A DNA stretch of 64,000 bases from contig NZ_PXUE01000001.1 of the NCBI RefSeq assembly GCF_003020585.1, positions 1,054,001 to 1,118,000 on the forward strand, given 5' to 3'. Of the stretch, positions 1 through 9,200 are shown piece by piece. A program made the translations under genes and the position numbers. The notes under the pieces were generated by a model. The model saw only the letters and a list, made by a program, of their open reading frames with translations, was not told the DNA's origin and searched no databases. The number at the start of each line of letters is the position of its first letter. The stretch's first letter is position 1. Source of the stretch: Chryseobacterium aurantiacum. Lineage in GTDB: Bacteria; Bacteroidota; Bacteroidia; Flavobacteriales; Weeksellaceae.

Positions 1-589
1 TTTAACCATAAATGAAATTTAATAATGATTTTTTAACAAAAAAATATTGATTGTTCAAATGCTATTAAAGTATGTGATTTATTTTCTTATTCATTGTAAA
101 CATGCCGGCACAATCTGTGTAATTATAATTATAACTAATTATAGTTAAAGAAATGTTAAGCAAAGATAGGAATAAAAAATAAAATATTTCAAAAAGTAGA
201 GATTTGTTTTTTTTATATTACGAAAAGATAACATAAATAATTACCCTTTAAAATCCATAAAAAATGGATGCTGTAAATTGGAAAAAATGATTATCAAATT
301 TGTATTAAATTGATTTATATGGTATTATTAACCATTGTGGGAATTATTTCACTTTCTCAATGGTGAATTGTTCTTCGCTAAGGAGTGAATTAAAAAAGAG
401 GTAACTTTATGAAAGAGTATTGAAATTATTAAGGAAATATGAAATTCGAGCATAAAAAAAGCAGCGAAAAGCTGCTTTAATTTATAAAAAACGTTAAAAA
501 ATAATCATATTATGGAGTTTCCACGAGGGAATTGGTTGATCCAAATAAGTTAATTTTCCGGTGTTGAATATTTAATGGAGTAAGTGAAA
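1..589. other. AT-rich intergenic region downstream of glsA
   Basis: No convincing coding sequence is visible on either strand. The one recognisable element is the hairpin at 458-478, which suits termination of the leftward glutaminase gene. The rest is low-complexity AT-rich DNA. Confidence 0.6.
458..478 (-). terminator. Rho-independent terminator for glsA
   Basis: The 8-bp arms AAAGCAGC and GCTGCTTT enclose the loop GAAAA. Read on the minus strand, the stem is followed by a run of seven T. It lies about 110 bp past the glsA stop codon, in the right orientation to end that transcript. Confidence 0.75.
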
Positions 590-1603
590 TTAAAAAATAC
601 TCAGATTATACTGTTTTACAAGGTCTAAAATCATATGATATCCCGCCAATGAATTTCCATGTTGATCTAATGCCGGACTGAATACTCCGATACCCATTTT
701 TCCAGGAACACTTACTGTAATTCCGCCGCCAACTCCGGACTTGCTCGGAAGGCCTACTGTTCTTGAATATTCTCCACTGAATTCGTACATTCCTGCAGTC
801 AGCATTTGGGATTCTATCAGTTTGGCAATTTCTGAATTTTTATAGGTAGAGTCTCCATCGAAGCGAACGCATTGATTGGCAAAGAAATATCCGATTTTAG
901 CCAGATCTTCTGCGGTTAGTTCAATGGAACATTGCTTAAAATAGTTATCCAGTTGATCTTCATTTCCGGAAATCAGGCCATTGTTTTTCATCAGATAGAA
1001 CATTCCACGGTTACGATGCCCTGTAGATTTTTCGGATTCATAAACAGACTTGCTGTAATCGATGGTAGAGTTCTTGGTAATATATCGAACCATATCCAGA
1101 ATCTTAAGGAAAGGTTTTTCTCCATCTCCGGAGATGAGAGAAGTGGTAAGGATTGCTCCTGCATTCATCATCGGATTAAGTGGTTTTCCTGTTGTTTCTA
1201 GGTTTGAAAAGTGATTAAAAGGTCTGTCAGAACCAAAATAACCCATTTTATCAAAAACATTGGCTTCACCTTTTTCGTTTACGGCAACCATTAATGCAAT
1301 GATCTTGGAGATACTCTGCATAGTGAATTTCTTTTGAACATCACCGGAATTAAAGACTTTACCATTTTTATCTACTACTGAAAAAGCAATTGCTTTAGCA
1401 TCCATTTTCCCCAATTCAGGAATATAGTCGGCAACTTTGCCCTGCGTGTAATATGTTCTGTTTTTTTCCAGAATACTACTTAAGGTTTTTTCAGAAATTG
1501 TTGAAATATCTGCTGCTTTTTGGGCATATATTACCGTATTTAGAGATAAAAACCCTGCAATAAGAATTCCTTTTGCAGAAAATAAAAAGCTATTTTTTTT
1601 CAT
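590..1603 (-). CDS. glsA: Glutaminase A, exported
   Basis: The 337-residue protein matches the serine-dependent glutaminase family, which hydrolyses L-glutamine to glutamate and ammonia and shares the beta-lactamase/PBP-like fold. Visible motifs are the catalytic SxxK (SISK, residues 97-100), NPMMNAGA (143-150) and the C-terminal SKSGVGGG substrate loop. Length is close to the usual ~310 residues plus an N-terminal signal peptide (KKNSFLFSAKG, a hydrophobic stretch, then an YAQ cleavage-type site), so a periplasmic enzyme is inferred. The gene is monocistronic, with a TAnnTTTG -7 element upstream and a hairpin terminator downstream. Confidence 0.93.
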   Translation of the reverse strand: MKKNSFLFSAKGILIAGFLSLNTVIYAQKAADISTISEKTLSSILEKNRTYYTQGKVADYIPELGKMDAKAIAFSVVDKNGKVFNSGDVQKKFTMQSISKIIALMVAVNEKGEANVFDKMGYFGSDRPFNHFSNLETTGKPLNPMMNAGAILTTSLISGDGEKPFLKILDMVRYITKNSTIDYSKSVYESEKSTGHRNRGMFYLMKNNGLISGNEDQLDNYFKQCSIELTAEDLAKIGYFFANQCVRFDGDSTYKNSEIAKLIESQMLTAGMYEFSGEYSRTVGLPSKSGVGGGITVSVPGKMGIGVFSPALDQHGNSLAGYHMILDLVKQYNLSIF

Positions 1604-1647
1604 GTAGAATGTTTTCGAATAAAAGTTTAATGATAAGCTTCGAAAAA

Positions 1648-1655
1648 CAAAGATA
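1648..1655 (-). promoter_or_regulatory. Putative -7 element of glsA promoter
   Basis: On the minus strand the sequence reads TATCTTTG, matching the Bacteroidota -7 consensus TAnnTTTG, about 45 nt upstream of the glsA ATG. No TTG -33 element is seen at the expected spacing. Confidence 0.45.
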
Positions 1656-1698
1656 AGATATTTCTAATTTTTGTGGAGAATTCTTCTTAACCTGAAAT

Positions 1699-3051
1699 TT
1701 ATTTTACTAATTCAAAATCTTTGTAGAACAATCTTCCATGTAGTTCAAGCATATGGGTTTGGTTATTTTCTATTTTGCCATCCACAGTATTGATATAATA
1801 AAGAGTATGTTTTTTATTGATAATGATATTTCTATCTTTTTGTGTAAGGTTTTTAACTATTTTGAGTTTATCATTCTTTTTAAAATTACCCATCAGTAAG
1901 ATCTGTTCAGAGAAATTTCCCACATGAAAGATTGCCGGTGTGTCTTTGGAAAGTATTTCTATTTTTTTTATCAAGTTCTTGCAGTATTCCAGTTCCTGAT
2001 CCTCATAGCCCTCATTCACAAATATAATTCCTTTAAGATCAACTTTCTTTGTGTTGATATGAATGAAAAAGGGAGAAATAAGTAATCCATATAATACAAA
2101 CTTCATCAGTTTCTGATCTAATATATTTTGTAAAAGAATAAGTACAAAAGGTATTGAGGGAATTAAGTATCCTGCTTCCAATGGGTATTTTATAAAGAAA
2201 ATCAAATTTGATAATATCATTATAATACAGAATAACATGAAATGATCCTTTTTTAGATTTTTTATCTTTTGCACGCCACCTTTGAAAAGTTGTATGATTA
2301 AGCTTAAGAATAATACTGCGATTCCAATAGTTCCATATATGTGAAGTGTTCCTAAGCTTAGTAAAGTAGGGTAGGAAACTTCTGAAGCTCCGGAGCTTTG
2401 CAAAAAATGAGTTCCGTATTTCAGAATAACAGGTAAAAAGAAAATACCAACGAAGAGTAGGGAGAGTATTACAAACTGAAAAACCTTCTTGACCTTTTGT
2501 CCGGTAAAGTAGTAGCTGAGGAAAAGAAATGCGGGAAAGAAAATGAGGTTGTTAAACCTTGTACTCACAATCAATCCAAAAAATAATGCGGCCACCCAGA
2601 GTTTTTTGTTCAAAATAGAGTAAGCGCTTCCGAGTAAAAAAAACAAAGACCAATTATATTCCATGGCTACAGTGCTATTAATATAGATAACCGGGATAAA
2701 AGAGAATGTTATGGAAATGAGAAAGGAAAGCTTTATTCTAAAGAATTCCAGTATTCTGAAAAAATAGAGGCAGCAGCCAGCAGTAAATAGAACTGACAAT
2801 AAATTGATACACCAATAAGGATAGTCATATATTAAGGAATAAATAAATTCTGAAAACGGGTACCCGGGAAATCGTGAAACATTATAAATATGTTCTTCGT
2901 TCCATATTTTTCCGGTATAGACTTCTCTCCAGGCATCTAAGTCAGAACCCAGGCTATTGAAAATAAAAGGCAATCGCGAAAGCACTACCACTAAAGTTAT
3001 TATGACTTCTTTAAGATATCTGGGCATTGTTCCTGTGCTTTTTTTTCGCAA
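1699..3051 (-). CDS. Multi-spanning GT-C-like membrane protein
   Basis: The 450-residue protein has about ten hydrophobic segments across residues 12-340 and a soluble C-terminal domain. The first periplasmic loop holds acidic residues (LGSDLDAWR, about 34-42), a position where GT-C glycosyltransferases (PMT/ArnT, family 39-like) carry catalytic acids. This suggests transfer of sugar from a lipid-linked donor in the inner membrane, but family assignment is by architecture only. The neighbours give no pathway context. It could instead be an uncharacterised polytopic membrane protein. Confidence 0.6.
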   Translation of the reverse strand: MRKKSTGTMPRYLKEVIITLVVVLSRLPFIFNSLGSDLDAWREVYTGKIWNEEHIYNVSRFPGYPFSEFIYSLIYDYPYWCINLLSVLFTAGCCLYFFRILEFFRIKLSFLISITFSFIPVIYINSTVAMEYNWSLFFLLGSAYSILNKKLWVAALFFGLIVSTRFNNLIFFPAFLFLSYYFTGQKVKKVFQFVILSLLFVGIFFLPVILKYGTHFLQSSGASEVSYPTLLSLGTLHIYGTIGIAVLFLSLIIQLFKGGVQKIKNLKKDHFMLFCIIMILSNLIFFIKYPLEAGYLIPSIPFVLILLQNILDQKLMKFVLYGLLISPFFIHINTKKVDLKGIIFVNEGYEDQELEYCKNLIKKIEILSKDTPAIFHVGNFSEQILLMGNFKKNDKLKIVKNLTQKDRNIIINKKHTLYYINTVDGKIENNQTHMLELHGRLFYKDFELVK

Positions 3052-3560
3052 AATAAGTTCTTTTTACTATATAAAGTCAATAATTTTAGATTTATCTCCT
3101 GATACTGGAGGCAGTTTTACATTTTAAACTGAGAGAAAAGCATATCTCTGCACAAAATTATTATCGTCAATTTTAAATTTTCTCATTTCTTTTTAGGGTA
3201 GAATGAGTGGTTTTTATTTTTTTATATCCCTATGTATTTCATTGCATTATGAAATTAAATAGAAATCTAAAATCTATTTTCGGGTTTTGAGTATCATTCT
3301 TATTCTATTTTACTCACCGTATTTTGATAAATATGAGGTTTATTTTTAATTTTTTAGGATTAATTTTTTTTAATTAAATTTTATTTTTATCGTGTAATGC
3401 GTTGTTTTTCATTGGATTAATTGTTTTGTTATATATGGATTTATAAATTCATACATACTCCTGTTTGATAAAAGTACTTACCCATCTATATTTGAAACAA
3501 CAATTTTGTTAGCGGAAACCGAAAAGCTTATAGAGTAGGAATTTTTTAAAAACAATTACA
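3052..3560. other. Long intergenic region before the leader-peptide gene
   Basis: This AT-rich stretch separates the leftward membrane protein gene from the rightward small peptide gene. It carries the promoter at 3465-3494. No other gene or hairpin is recognised. Confidence 0.6.
3465..3494 (+). promoter_or_regulatory. Bacteroidota-type promoter of the peptide gene
   Basis: TTG at 3465-3467 and TATATTTG at 3487-3494 are separated by 19 bp, matching the -33 TTG / -7 TAnnTTTG architecture. The ATG lies 66 nt downstream. This is the best promoter match in the window and suggests the peptide gene is strongly transcribed. Confidence 0.7.
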
Positions 3561-3734
3561 ATGAAAAAATTAACACTAGACGACTTTAAGAAAAGAGCAG
3601 AGTCTATGGATGGGAAAAAAGTTTTATCAACTATTAAAGGAGGACTTGCAGGACCAGATGATTGCCATGGTTGTCCAACATTGGAAGATAAAATTCGTGC
3701 AGTAATCAATGATGAATTAAAAGGACAAAACTAA
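3561..3734 (+). CDS. Double-glycine leader peptide, candidate RiPP precursor
   Basis: The 57-residue product starts MKKLTLDDFKKRAESM and reaches a double-glycine processing motif (TIKGG, residues 24-28). A 29-residue core with a CHGC motif (35-38) follows. The N-terminal KKL-type leader and GG site are typical of Bacteroidota natural-product precursor peptides, which are cleaved by C39-type peptidase transporters. It has its own promoter and is followed by a hairpin, then by an HExxH-like enzyme gene 60 bp downstream. The two cysteines could form a disulfide or be modified. No transporter is adjacent, so export would have to be encoded elsewhere. The product's activity is unknown. Confidence 0.8.
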   Translation: MKKLTLDDFKKRAESMDGKKVLSTIKGGLAGPDDCHGCPTLEDKIRAVINDELKGQN

Positions 3735-3737
3735 ATA

Positions 3738-3764
3738 ACAAGGACTGTTTTTACAGTCCTTTGT
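3738..3764 (+). terminator. Hairpin after the leader peptide gene (terminator or attenuator)
   Basis: AGGACTGT and ACAGTCCT pair around a short T-rich loop, and the flanking ACA/TTTGT extends the stem with one bulge. It lies directly after the peptide stop codon and 30 bp before the next gene. Partial read-through would give much precursor and little enzyme, as is common in RiPP operons. Confidence 0.65.
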
Positions 3765-3794
3765 TTTACATAAACAGTAAAATAATAAATAAAG

Positions 3795-4967
3795 ATGATA
3801 GCATTAATAGAAAGATTAGCATCAGAGGGAAATCAAAAAATGCTTGAAGCAATAAAGTTTTTGCTTTATAATGACAATGGAGATATTTTTGAAATTATTG
3901 ATTTTGAGAATGATTCGATCTATAAAGAGCCATTTTTATTTACTTATTTTAATGTTGAAGAATTTACCAATCTGGATTCAGTACTGTTTCCTTATTGCGA
4001 CACCCAGGATTTGAAACTAAAAACAGATGCTTACGGTAGGTTTTATATTCCACAAAAAGGATGGTTTACTACCAACTGCATTTCTGAAGAGATTACAATC
4101 TGTAAACCTGATTATGAAGTTTTCCTAAACGGTGACAAAATTGAAAGTGTTTATGAAGGTGTTGAATATCTGGATGATACTAAAATTGAACTTCTGAAAT
4201 ATCCATTACCTTTTCTGGAGCCTCTTTTTACAGATGCAGATTCTCAGGTAGTGCCTGTTGAAATCAGTACGGTAACACAGCAGCAGAGAAAAAACCTTGC
4301 AAAAGCGTATCAATTTATAAAAAAATATAATCCTGAATGCTTTGAACTGCTTGAAAAATTTGCCTTTAAGTGTGTAGTTTTCAATACTGATTTTATGAAT
4401 AAGAATTCTTTTTCTCATAAATATGCTCACGGGCTTACTTTCTATAACTCTTATCAGGAAGATTATGATGAAATATTCTTTATTGATGATATTTCCCATC
4501 AGTCTGCCCATGTCATTTTAACCAATATGCTTTTTGAGAATGATAATTTCTTTAAAATTGATAAAGAAACATCATTACAGGAACTATTAATAGGTAAGAA
4601 TATTGATGTTGTAGAAACCAGAACGCTGGAGGTGGTAGTGCATGCATTGTTTACTTATTATTTTATTTTTGATAACTTAGATAAGCTGTATTCAAATGTA
4701 AAGTTAAATTCCAGACAGGAGCATGAGGTGCTAGGCAGGATTTCCATATACATTCTTAAGTGCCAAAATGACTTATTGTTACTGGAGCATTTATTTGGAA
4801 AAGATGAAAATATATTTTATGAATATGGAATGCTTATTTTTACAGAGATGAAAAATAAATTATTGGAAATGAAGACTAAATACAAAGAAGTTTATCAATC
4901 CTATGATTTCAAGGATCATCCCTATAACTTTACCTATCAACAATTTGCTGAAAAAAATCCGATATGA
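3795..4967 (+). CDS. aKG-HExxH-like putative peptide-modifying enzyme
   Basis: The 390-residue protein resembles in layout the HEXXH-motif proteins now known to include 2-oxoglutarate/iron-dependent peptide beta-hydroxylases. The central segment ends in IDDISHQSAHVIL, giving H235 and H239 spaced as in HExxH, and a second conserved-type segment EVVVHALFTYYF supplies H283 as possible third metal ligand. The glutamate of HExxH is replaced by Gln236; in the hydroxylase subgroup the histidines bind the metal, so activity is still possible. The gene follows a double-glycine peptide gene, consistent with core-peptide modification. The next gene overlaps its stop codon (ATGA), implying translational coupling. 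The family call rests on spacing and context. Confidence 0.55.
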   Translation: MIALIERLASEGNQKMLEAIKFLLYNDNGDIFEIIDFENDSIYKEPFLFTYFNVEEFTNLDSVLFPYCDTQDLKLKTDAYGRFYIPQKGWFTTNCISEEITICKPDYEVFLNGDKIESVYEGVEYLDDTKIELLKYPLPFLEPLFTDADSQVVPVEISTVTQQQRKNLAKAYQFIKKYNPECFELLEKFAFKCVVFNTDFMNKNSFSHKYAHGLTFYNSYQEDYDEIFFIDDISHQSAHVILTNMLFENDNFFKIDKETSLQELLIGKNIDVVETRTLEVVVHALFTYYFIFDNLDKLYSNVKLNSRQEHEVLGRISIYILKCQNDLLLLEHLFGKDENIFYEYGMLIFTEMKNKLLEMKTKYKEVYQSYDFKDHPYNFTYQQFAEKNPI

Positions 4968-5782
4968 GAATCCTCTTTTTGCTTTCTTTCTTTCCAATAA
5001 TCATGTTTTCACAAAGTAGTACCATGACAAAGGACTTGAATGAGGCACAAAAGAAAGTCTTCCTGAATCTAATCAGGGAAGATTCCAAGGTTTCTATTTT
5101 TTCTGTTCAGCACCAGCAATATCTGGATTCTATTCTTGCTATTTTGCCTAAAGAAGCTTTTTTCTGGCAACAAAAGGCAATGCCCTTGTTCAAGCAAAAA
5201 AAGTATGAACTTGGGATGATGTATCTGGACAAAGCTGTGGAGCTGGACAAAACCAATCATTATAAAGAATATCGTGCATTCATAAAGTGTTTGTTTCAGA
5301 AAGATTATATAAGTGCCTTGAATGAATTTAAGGAATTGTCTAAGGAAAATGAGAATGGTGCTGTGATGGATCATCCCTATGGATTTTGGATGGGACTTTG
5401 CTATCTGCAACTGAACCAGTTTGATTTGTCCAGGCAGTTTATGGAAAAAGCGGTTTCATTTGGAAGAAAGTATAATGTGGTAAATCCGTATGAAATGTTT
5501 TATTCAGGAGTCATAGAGTATGAGACAGGAAACTATTCAAAGGCAATAGAATACCTTGATATTTCATTGAAGCACTATAAGGGTTTTGCTGATGCAACAT
5601 ATTATAAAGCTTTATCCTTAGCCAAACAAAACAAAGGAGAAGAAGCAAAGGCTTTATTTCTGGAATCAAAGGAAAGCTTTGAAAAAGGAATCTCATTTAA
5701 TGAAGGCAATTCTTTGTATGAAACCTTTCCCTATCAGGTTTCAAGGTTTACGTATGCTTATTCAGAGAAATTTTTCAAGTAA
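4964..5782 (+). CDS. Exported TPR-repeat protein
   Basis: The 272-residue protein begins with a short signal peptide (MRILFLLSFFPIIMFSQ). At least three TPR-like helical pairs follow, for example LFKQKKYELGMMYLDKAVEL, the unit around NQFDLSRQFMEKAV and NYSKAIEYLDISLKHY. It is predicted to be periplasmic or surface-associated and to mediate protein contacts. Its ATG overlaps the stop of the HExxH-like gene by 4 nt, so the two are co-translated. Whether it takes part in peptide maturation or export is unknown. Confidence 0.75.
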   Translation: MRILFLLSFFPIIMFSQSSTMTKDLNEAQKKVFLNLIREDSKVSIFSVQHQQYLDSILAILPKEAFFWQQKAMPLFKQKKYELGMMYLDKAVELDKTNHYKEYRAFIKCLFQKDYISALNEFKELSKENENGAVMDHPYGFWMGLCYLQLNQFDLSRQFMEKAVSFGRKYNVVNPYEMFYSGVIEYETGNYSKAIEYLDISLKHYKGFADATYYKALSLAKQNKGEEAKALFLESKESFEKGISFNEGNSLYETFPYQVSRFTYAYSEKFFK

Positions 5783-6281
5783 ATTATTAGTTATAATAGA
5801 TTTACGGGATTCCATTCTTAAATTTTAAAATAGAAGATCTTTTTTCGAATTTTAACTTTCCTTACGATCTAAACTTATACCTAAACACGCTTTTCAATTC
5901 TCTTTTTACCATTCCGGGTAGATTATTATTTCAATAGATCCATTTCATAATTGAAGTTAACTGTTTTGCTTTTTTGTGTGAAAATTTTATAACATTTTTC
6001 TTTTAATTATTTCAATTTCGTGTTTTATCGCATTAATTTGGTTAAATTTTTTCTTTAAAACAGCTTGAAAAACAAAAAAAATACACTGATTTCTTTTAAG
6101 AATGAAAAATAAATTGATCTTTATAGATAACTATAAAGGGCGTGAAATAACATATAAGCATGAATATAGGTATATTGTTGATGTTTAGTGTGTAAAATCT
6201 GTATCTTTTTCACTATTAAATGATTTTTGCGTTATTTTTTTTATTAATTTCCAAACGAAAATTAATACATTTTTAATAACC
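5783..6281. other. Intergenic region upstream of the PKD adhesin gene
   Basis: No coding sequence is recognised. A small perfect hairpin lies at 6119-6138 (CTTTATAG, loop ATAA, CTATAAAG). A weak promoter-like TATCTTTT lies near 6200, but no element is convincing enough to call. Confidence 0.5.
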
Positions 6282-9200
6282 ATGAAAAACACCACTTATT
6301 TGGGTAGGCATCACATTTTTAGATGGCTACTACTGTGTTGGCTTTTAGTACCGTGGGGACTACAAGCTCAAACATTAACCCACCTTACCTGGAACTCTCA
6401 AGTCGGATGCCAGGAATTCCGGGGAGAGAAAGGAGAAGATAACAACATCATTGGTTCTGCAATGATTAAACCTGGCGAGTGTGTCCGTGTCTGTGCGGGC
6501 AGTACAGTAAGGTACAAAGTAGTTGGCGGAAGTATTTCCAGTATACTATGGAGTGCCCCTGGAGGAACTTTAACAGTTGTTCCCGGTACTGGAAACACTG
6601 AAGCAGACGTCGCTTGGGGAAGCTCAGGAGGCGGTGCGATACAAGCAGTAATAACGTTTACCAACGGAAATACTGAAACCCAGAACATCTGTATTGAAAA
6701 GATCAATACTCCAATTGCGGAGTTCAAACTGATGAATCTGGAAAAAACAGCATGTAAAAATACCGAAATTCATTTTGATAATCTTTCTCAACAGAATGGT
6801 GGGGCTGATATTGTCAATTATTTTTGGGAATTTGGGGATGATAATAATACGACTTCAACGGCTTTTGAACCCTCATTTACTTATACTACTGCGGGACCAA
6901 AGCATATCAGGTTAACGGTAACCAACAAATGTGGATGTTCTCATACTTTTAAAAAAGATATTGAGATCCTTGAAGCTCCCCCTGTGCAAATTAACTGTGC
7001 CTCTGTTGTATGCGAAGGCAGTGTTGAAAAATATAGTGTGCAGGACGGATGTGAGAAAGGAGAGTGGGAAGTAATTGGAGGAGCAATTGTAAGCCATAAT
7101 GGTAATGAAATTGAAGTGAAATGGGATCATGTAGATCCTAAGGATGGTTTTGGATATGTAATGTACAGATCTGCTTGTGCTTGTCCAGAATGGACTACCA
7201 TTAAAATTCCTGTAATTTTAAAGAAAGCAGAAATTTTGGGAGAGGCTGTAGTATGTGCTAACACACAGTACAAATATTCACTTCCTCAGTGGCCAACGAC
7301 TAAGATTGATTGGAATGTAACGGGGCCAGGAGCTGGTCAGTTGACATTCAATCAACAAAGAAATGAAATCCTTTTCACAGGATCGCAGCCGGGTGTTTAT
7401 ACACTTACCGCTAAATATTTTAATACTTTATTATTATGTGGTGGCGAGGCTATAAAAACGATTGTTGTTGAGGAGCCGGTAGTAATAAGCGGGGGAGAAA
7501 GTGAAATTTGTAAAGGAGGAACCCAGACATTTACGGCAACACCTAACGTGCCTGTTGTTTGGGCTGTAACTTTAGGCGGGGTATCAGTACCTGTAACACA
7601 GCCGATAGGAACAACACCTTTTACATATGATTTCCCAGTAGCCGGGTCTTATGTAATTACTGCTACTAAGCAAGGAGGAGGTTGCGAAAGTAAACCACTT
7701 TTTGTTAAAGTAATAGAAACTCCAAATGCACCTTCTGGATCCATTGTAGGAGAGAGAACAGTGTGTCCTGGAAGACCGTATGTTTATACACTTAGTACAG
7801 TTGATCCAGGAATGGTACCTGTATGGAGCGTTACAAACGGTACGATCCAAGGGAGCAATGCCGGTGCTTCGGTAACGGTTATATTTAATGTGGGTGCTAC
7901 ACCATATGATATATCTGTACGTAACAGAACATTGGGAGTGGCAGGTTGTCTTTCTTCTGGAATAGGAATGAAAATTAAGGCAGTAGATCTTAAATCTATC
8001 ACCATTAGACCTAATCCGGGACCTTTCTGCCCGAGTAGTACGCAGACATTCATTGCTAATCTGAATGGTATTGTTCCTGACTTTATGGAATGGAGCTTTG
8101 ATAGTCCTAACTTCGGAAGTTTTGCATCAGGACAGGGAACTTCTGCTATTACTGTAAATTTAAATGAAATTGCAGGTTCACCGAATCCTACTTATTTAAA
8201 CCTAAAAGTTACGAAGTGTGGACAAACAAGAACTATTAAAATTCTTGTAACAAAATTAGAGCTTCCTGTAATAAGCTTTACAAATGTTGGAAAAGTTTGT
8301 TTAGGTTCTGATCTTACGTTCACTGTTAATCAGGGAACTATTACTTCAGCAACAGGTGTAACTTTCACTTTTAGTAATGGATCAACTCATCCGGCTAATT
8401 TTGATGCATCCGGAACCTATACTTTCCCAAATAACGGATATATCCAGAATAATACGGGAGTAGATATTTCTCAGTTGGTAACGGTATCTTACAGCGGAAC
8501 AAACGGATGTAGCTACAAGCCTACTGCAACAGCTAACTTTACTATACTTCCTGAAACGATCATTACGATTTCACCAGTATATAATATTATCGTTTGTGAT
8601 CCGGGGATGCTTTCTTATTTACTTACAGCAAACAGTTCTACAGGACTTACCAATATTGTTGAGTGGCAGTGGCAACATGACGGTGTAGATATACCGGGTG
8701 CTAATACTGAAGCTTACACTATTTCAGGGGGACCTATATTCGGAGCCTACAGAGTAAGAGCCAAAGATATCAACGGTTGTGTTGTTTATTCACAAAATGT
8801 GAATGTGATACAGTCTTGTGGAACAGGTACTGGTTGTACAGCGCCTCCTAAGGTATCATTTACTCCACAATGGACGGCTTGTAATACCATTAAGGTAAAT
8901 AATCTAAATGCTACCATTCCTCCAGATGAAATTCAGTGGGGGTCTGACAGCGTGCTTACTTTGGTGAGTGCACAAGGATTGAATACAGCTGAATTTAATA
9001 CTAATCTTGCAGGAGCGCATGTTGTTACTGTTCGTCTTAGATACGGTTCATGTTGGTACAGTTTCAATAGAGAAATAAAGAAACATTATGAACCTAAGTT
9101 TAATATTACTCAGGTTTGTAATGGAAATGGGTACAATGTTACTTTGTACAATAGTTCTACGATATTTGATATCGCTCCTGGTGATATTGTATATTCATTC

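Noticed and set aside
3509..3709. Antisense open frame over the leader-peptide gene
   Set aside because: It is a shadow of the real peptide gene, which has the promoter, GG motif and terminator.
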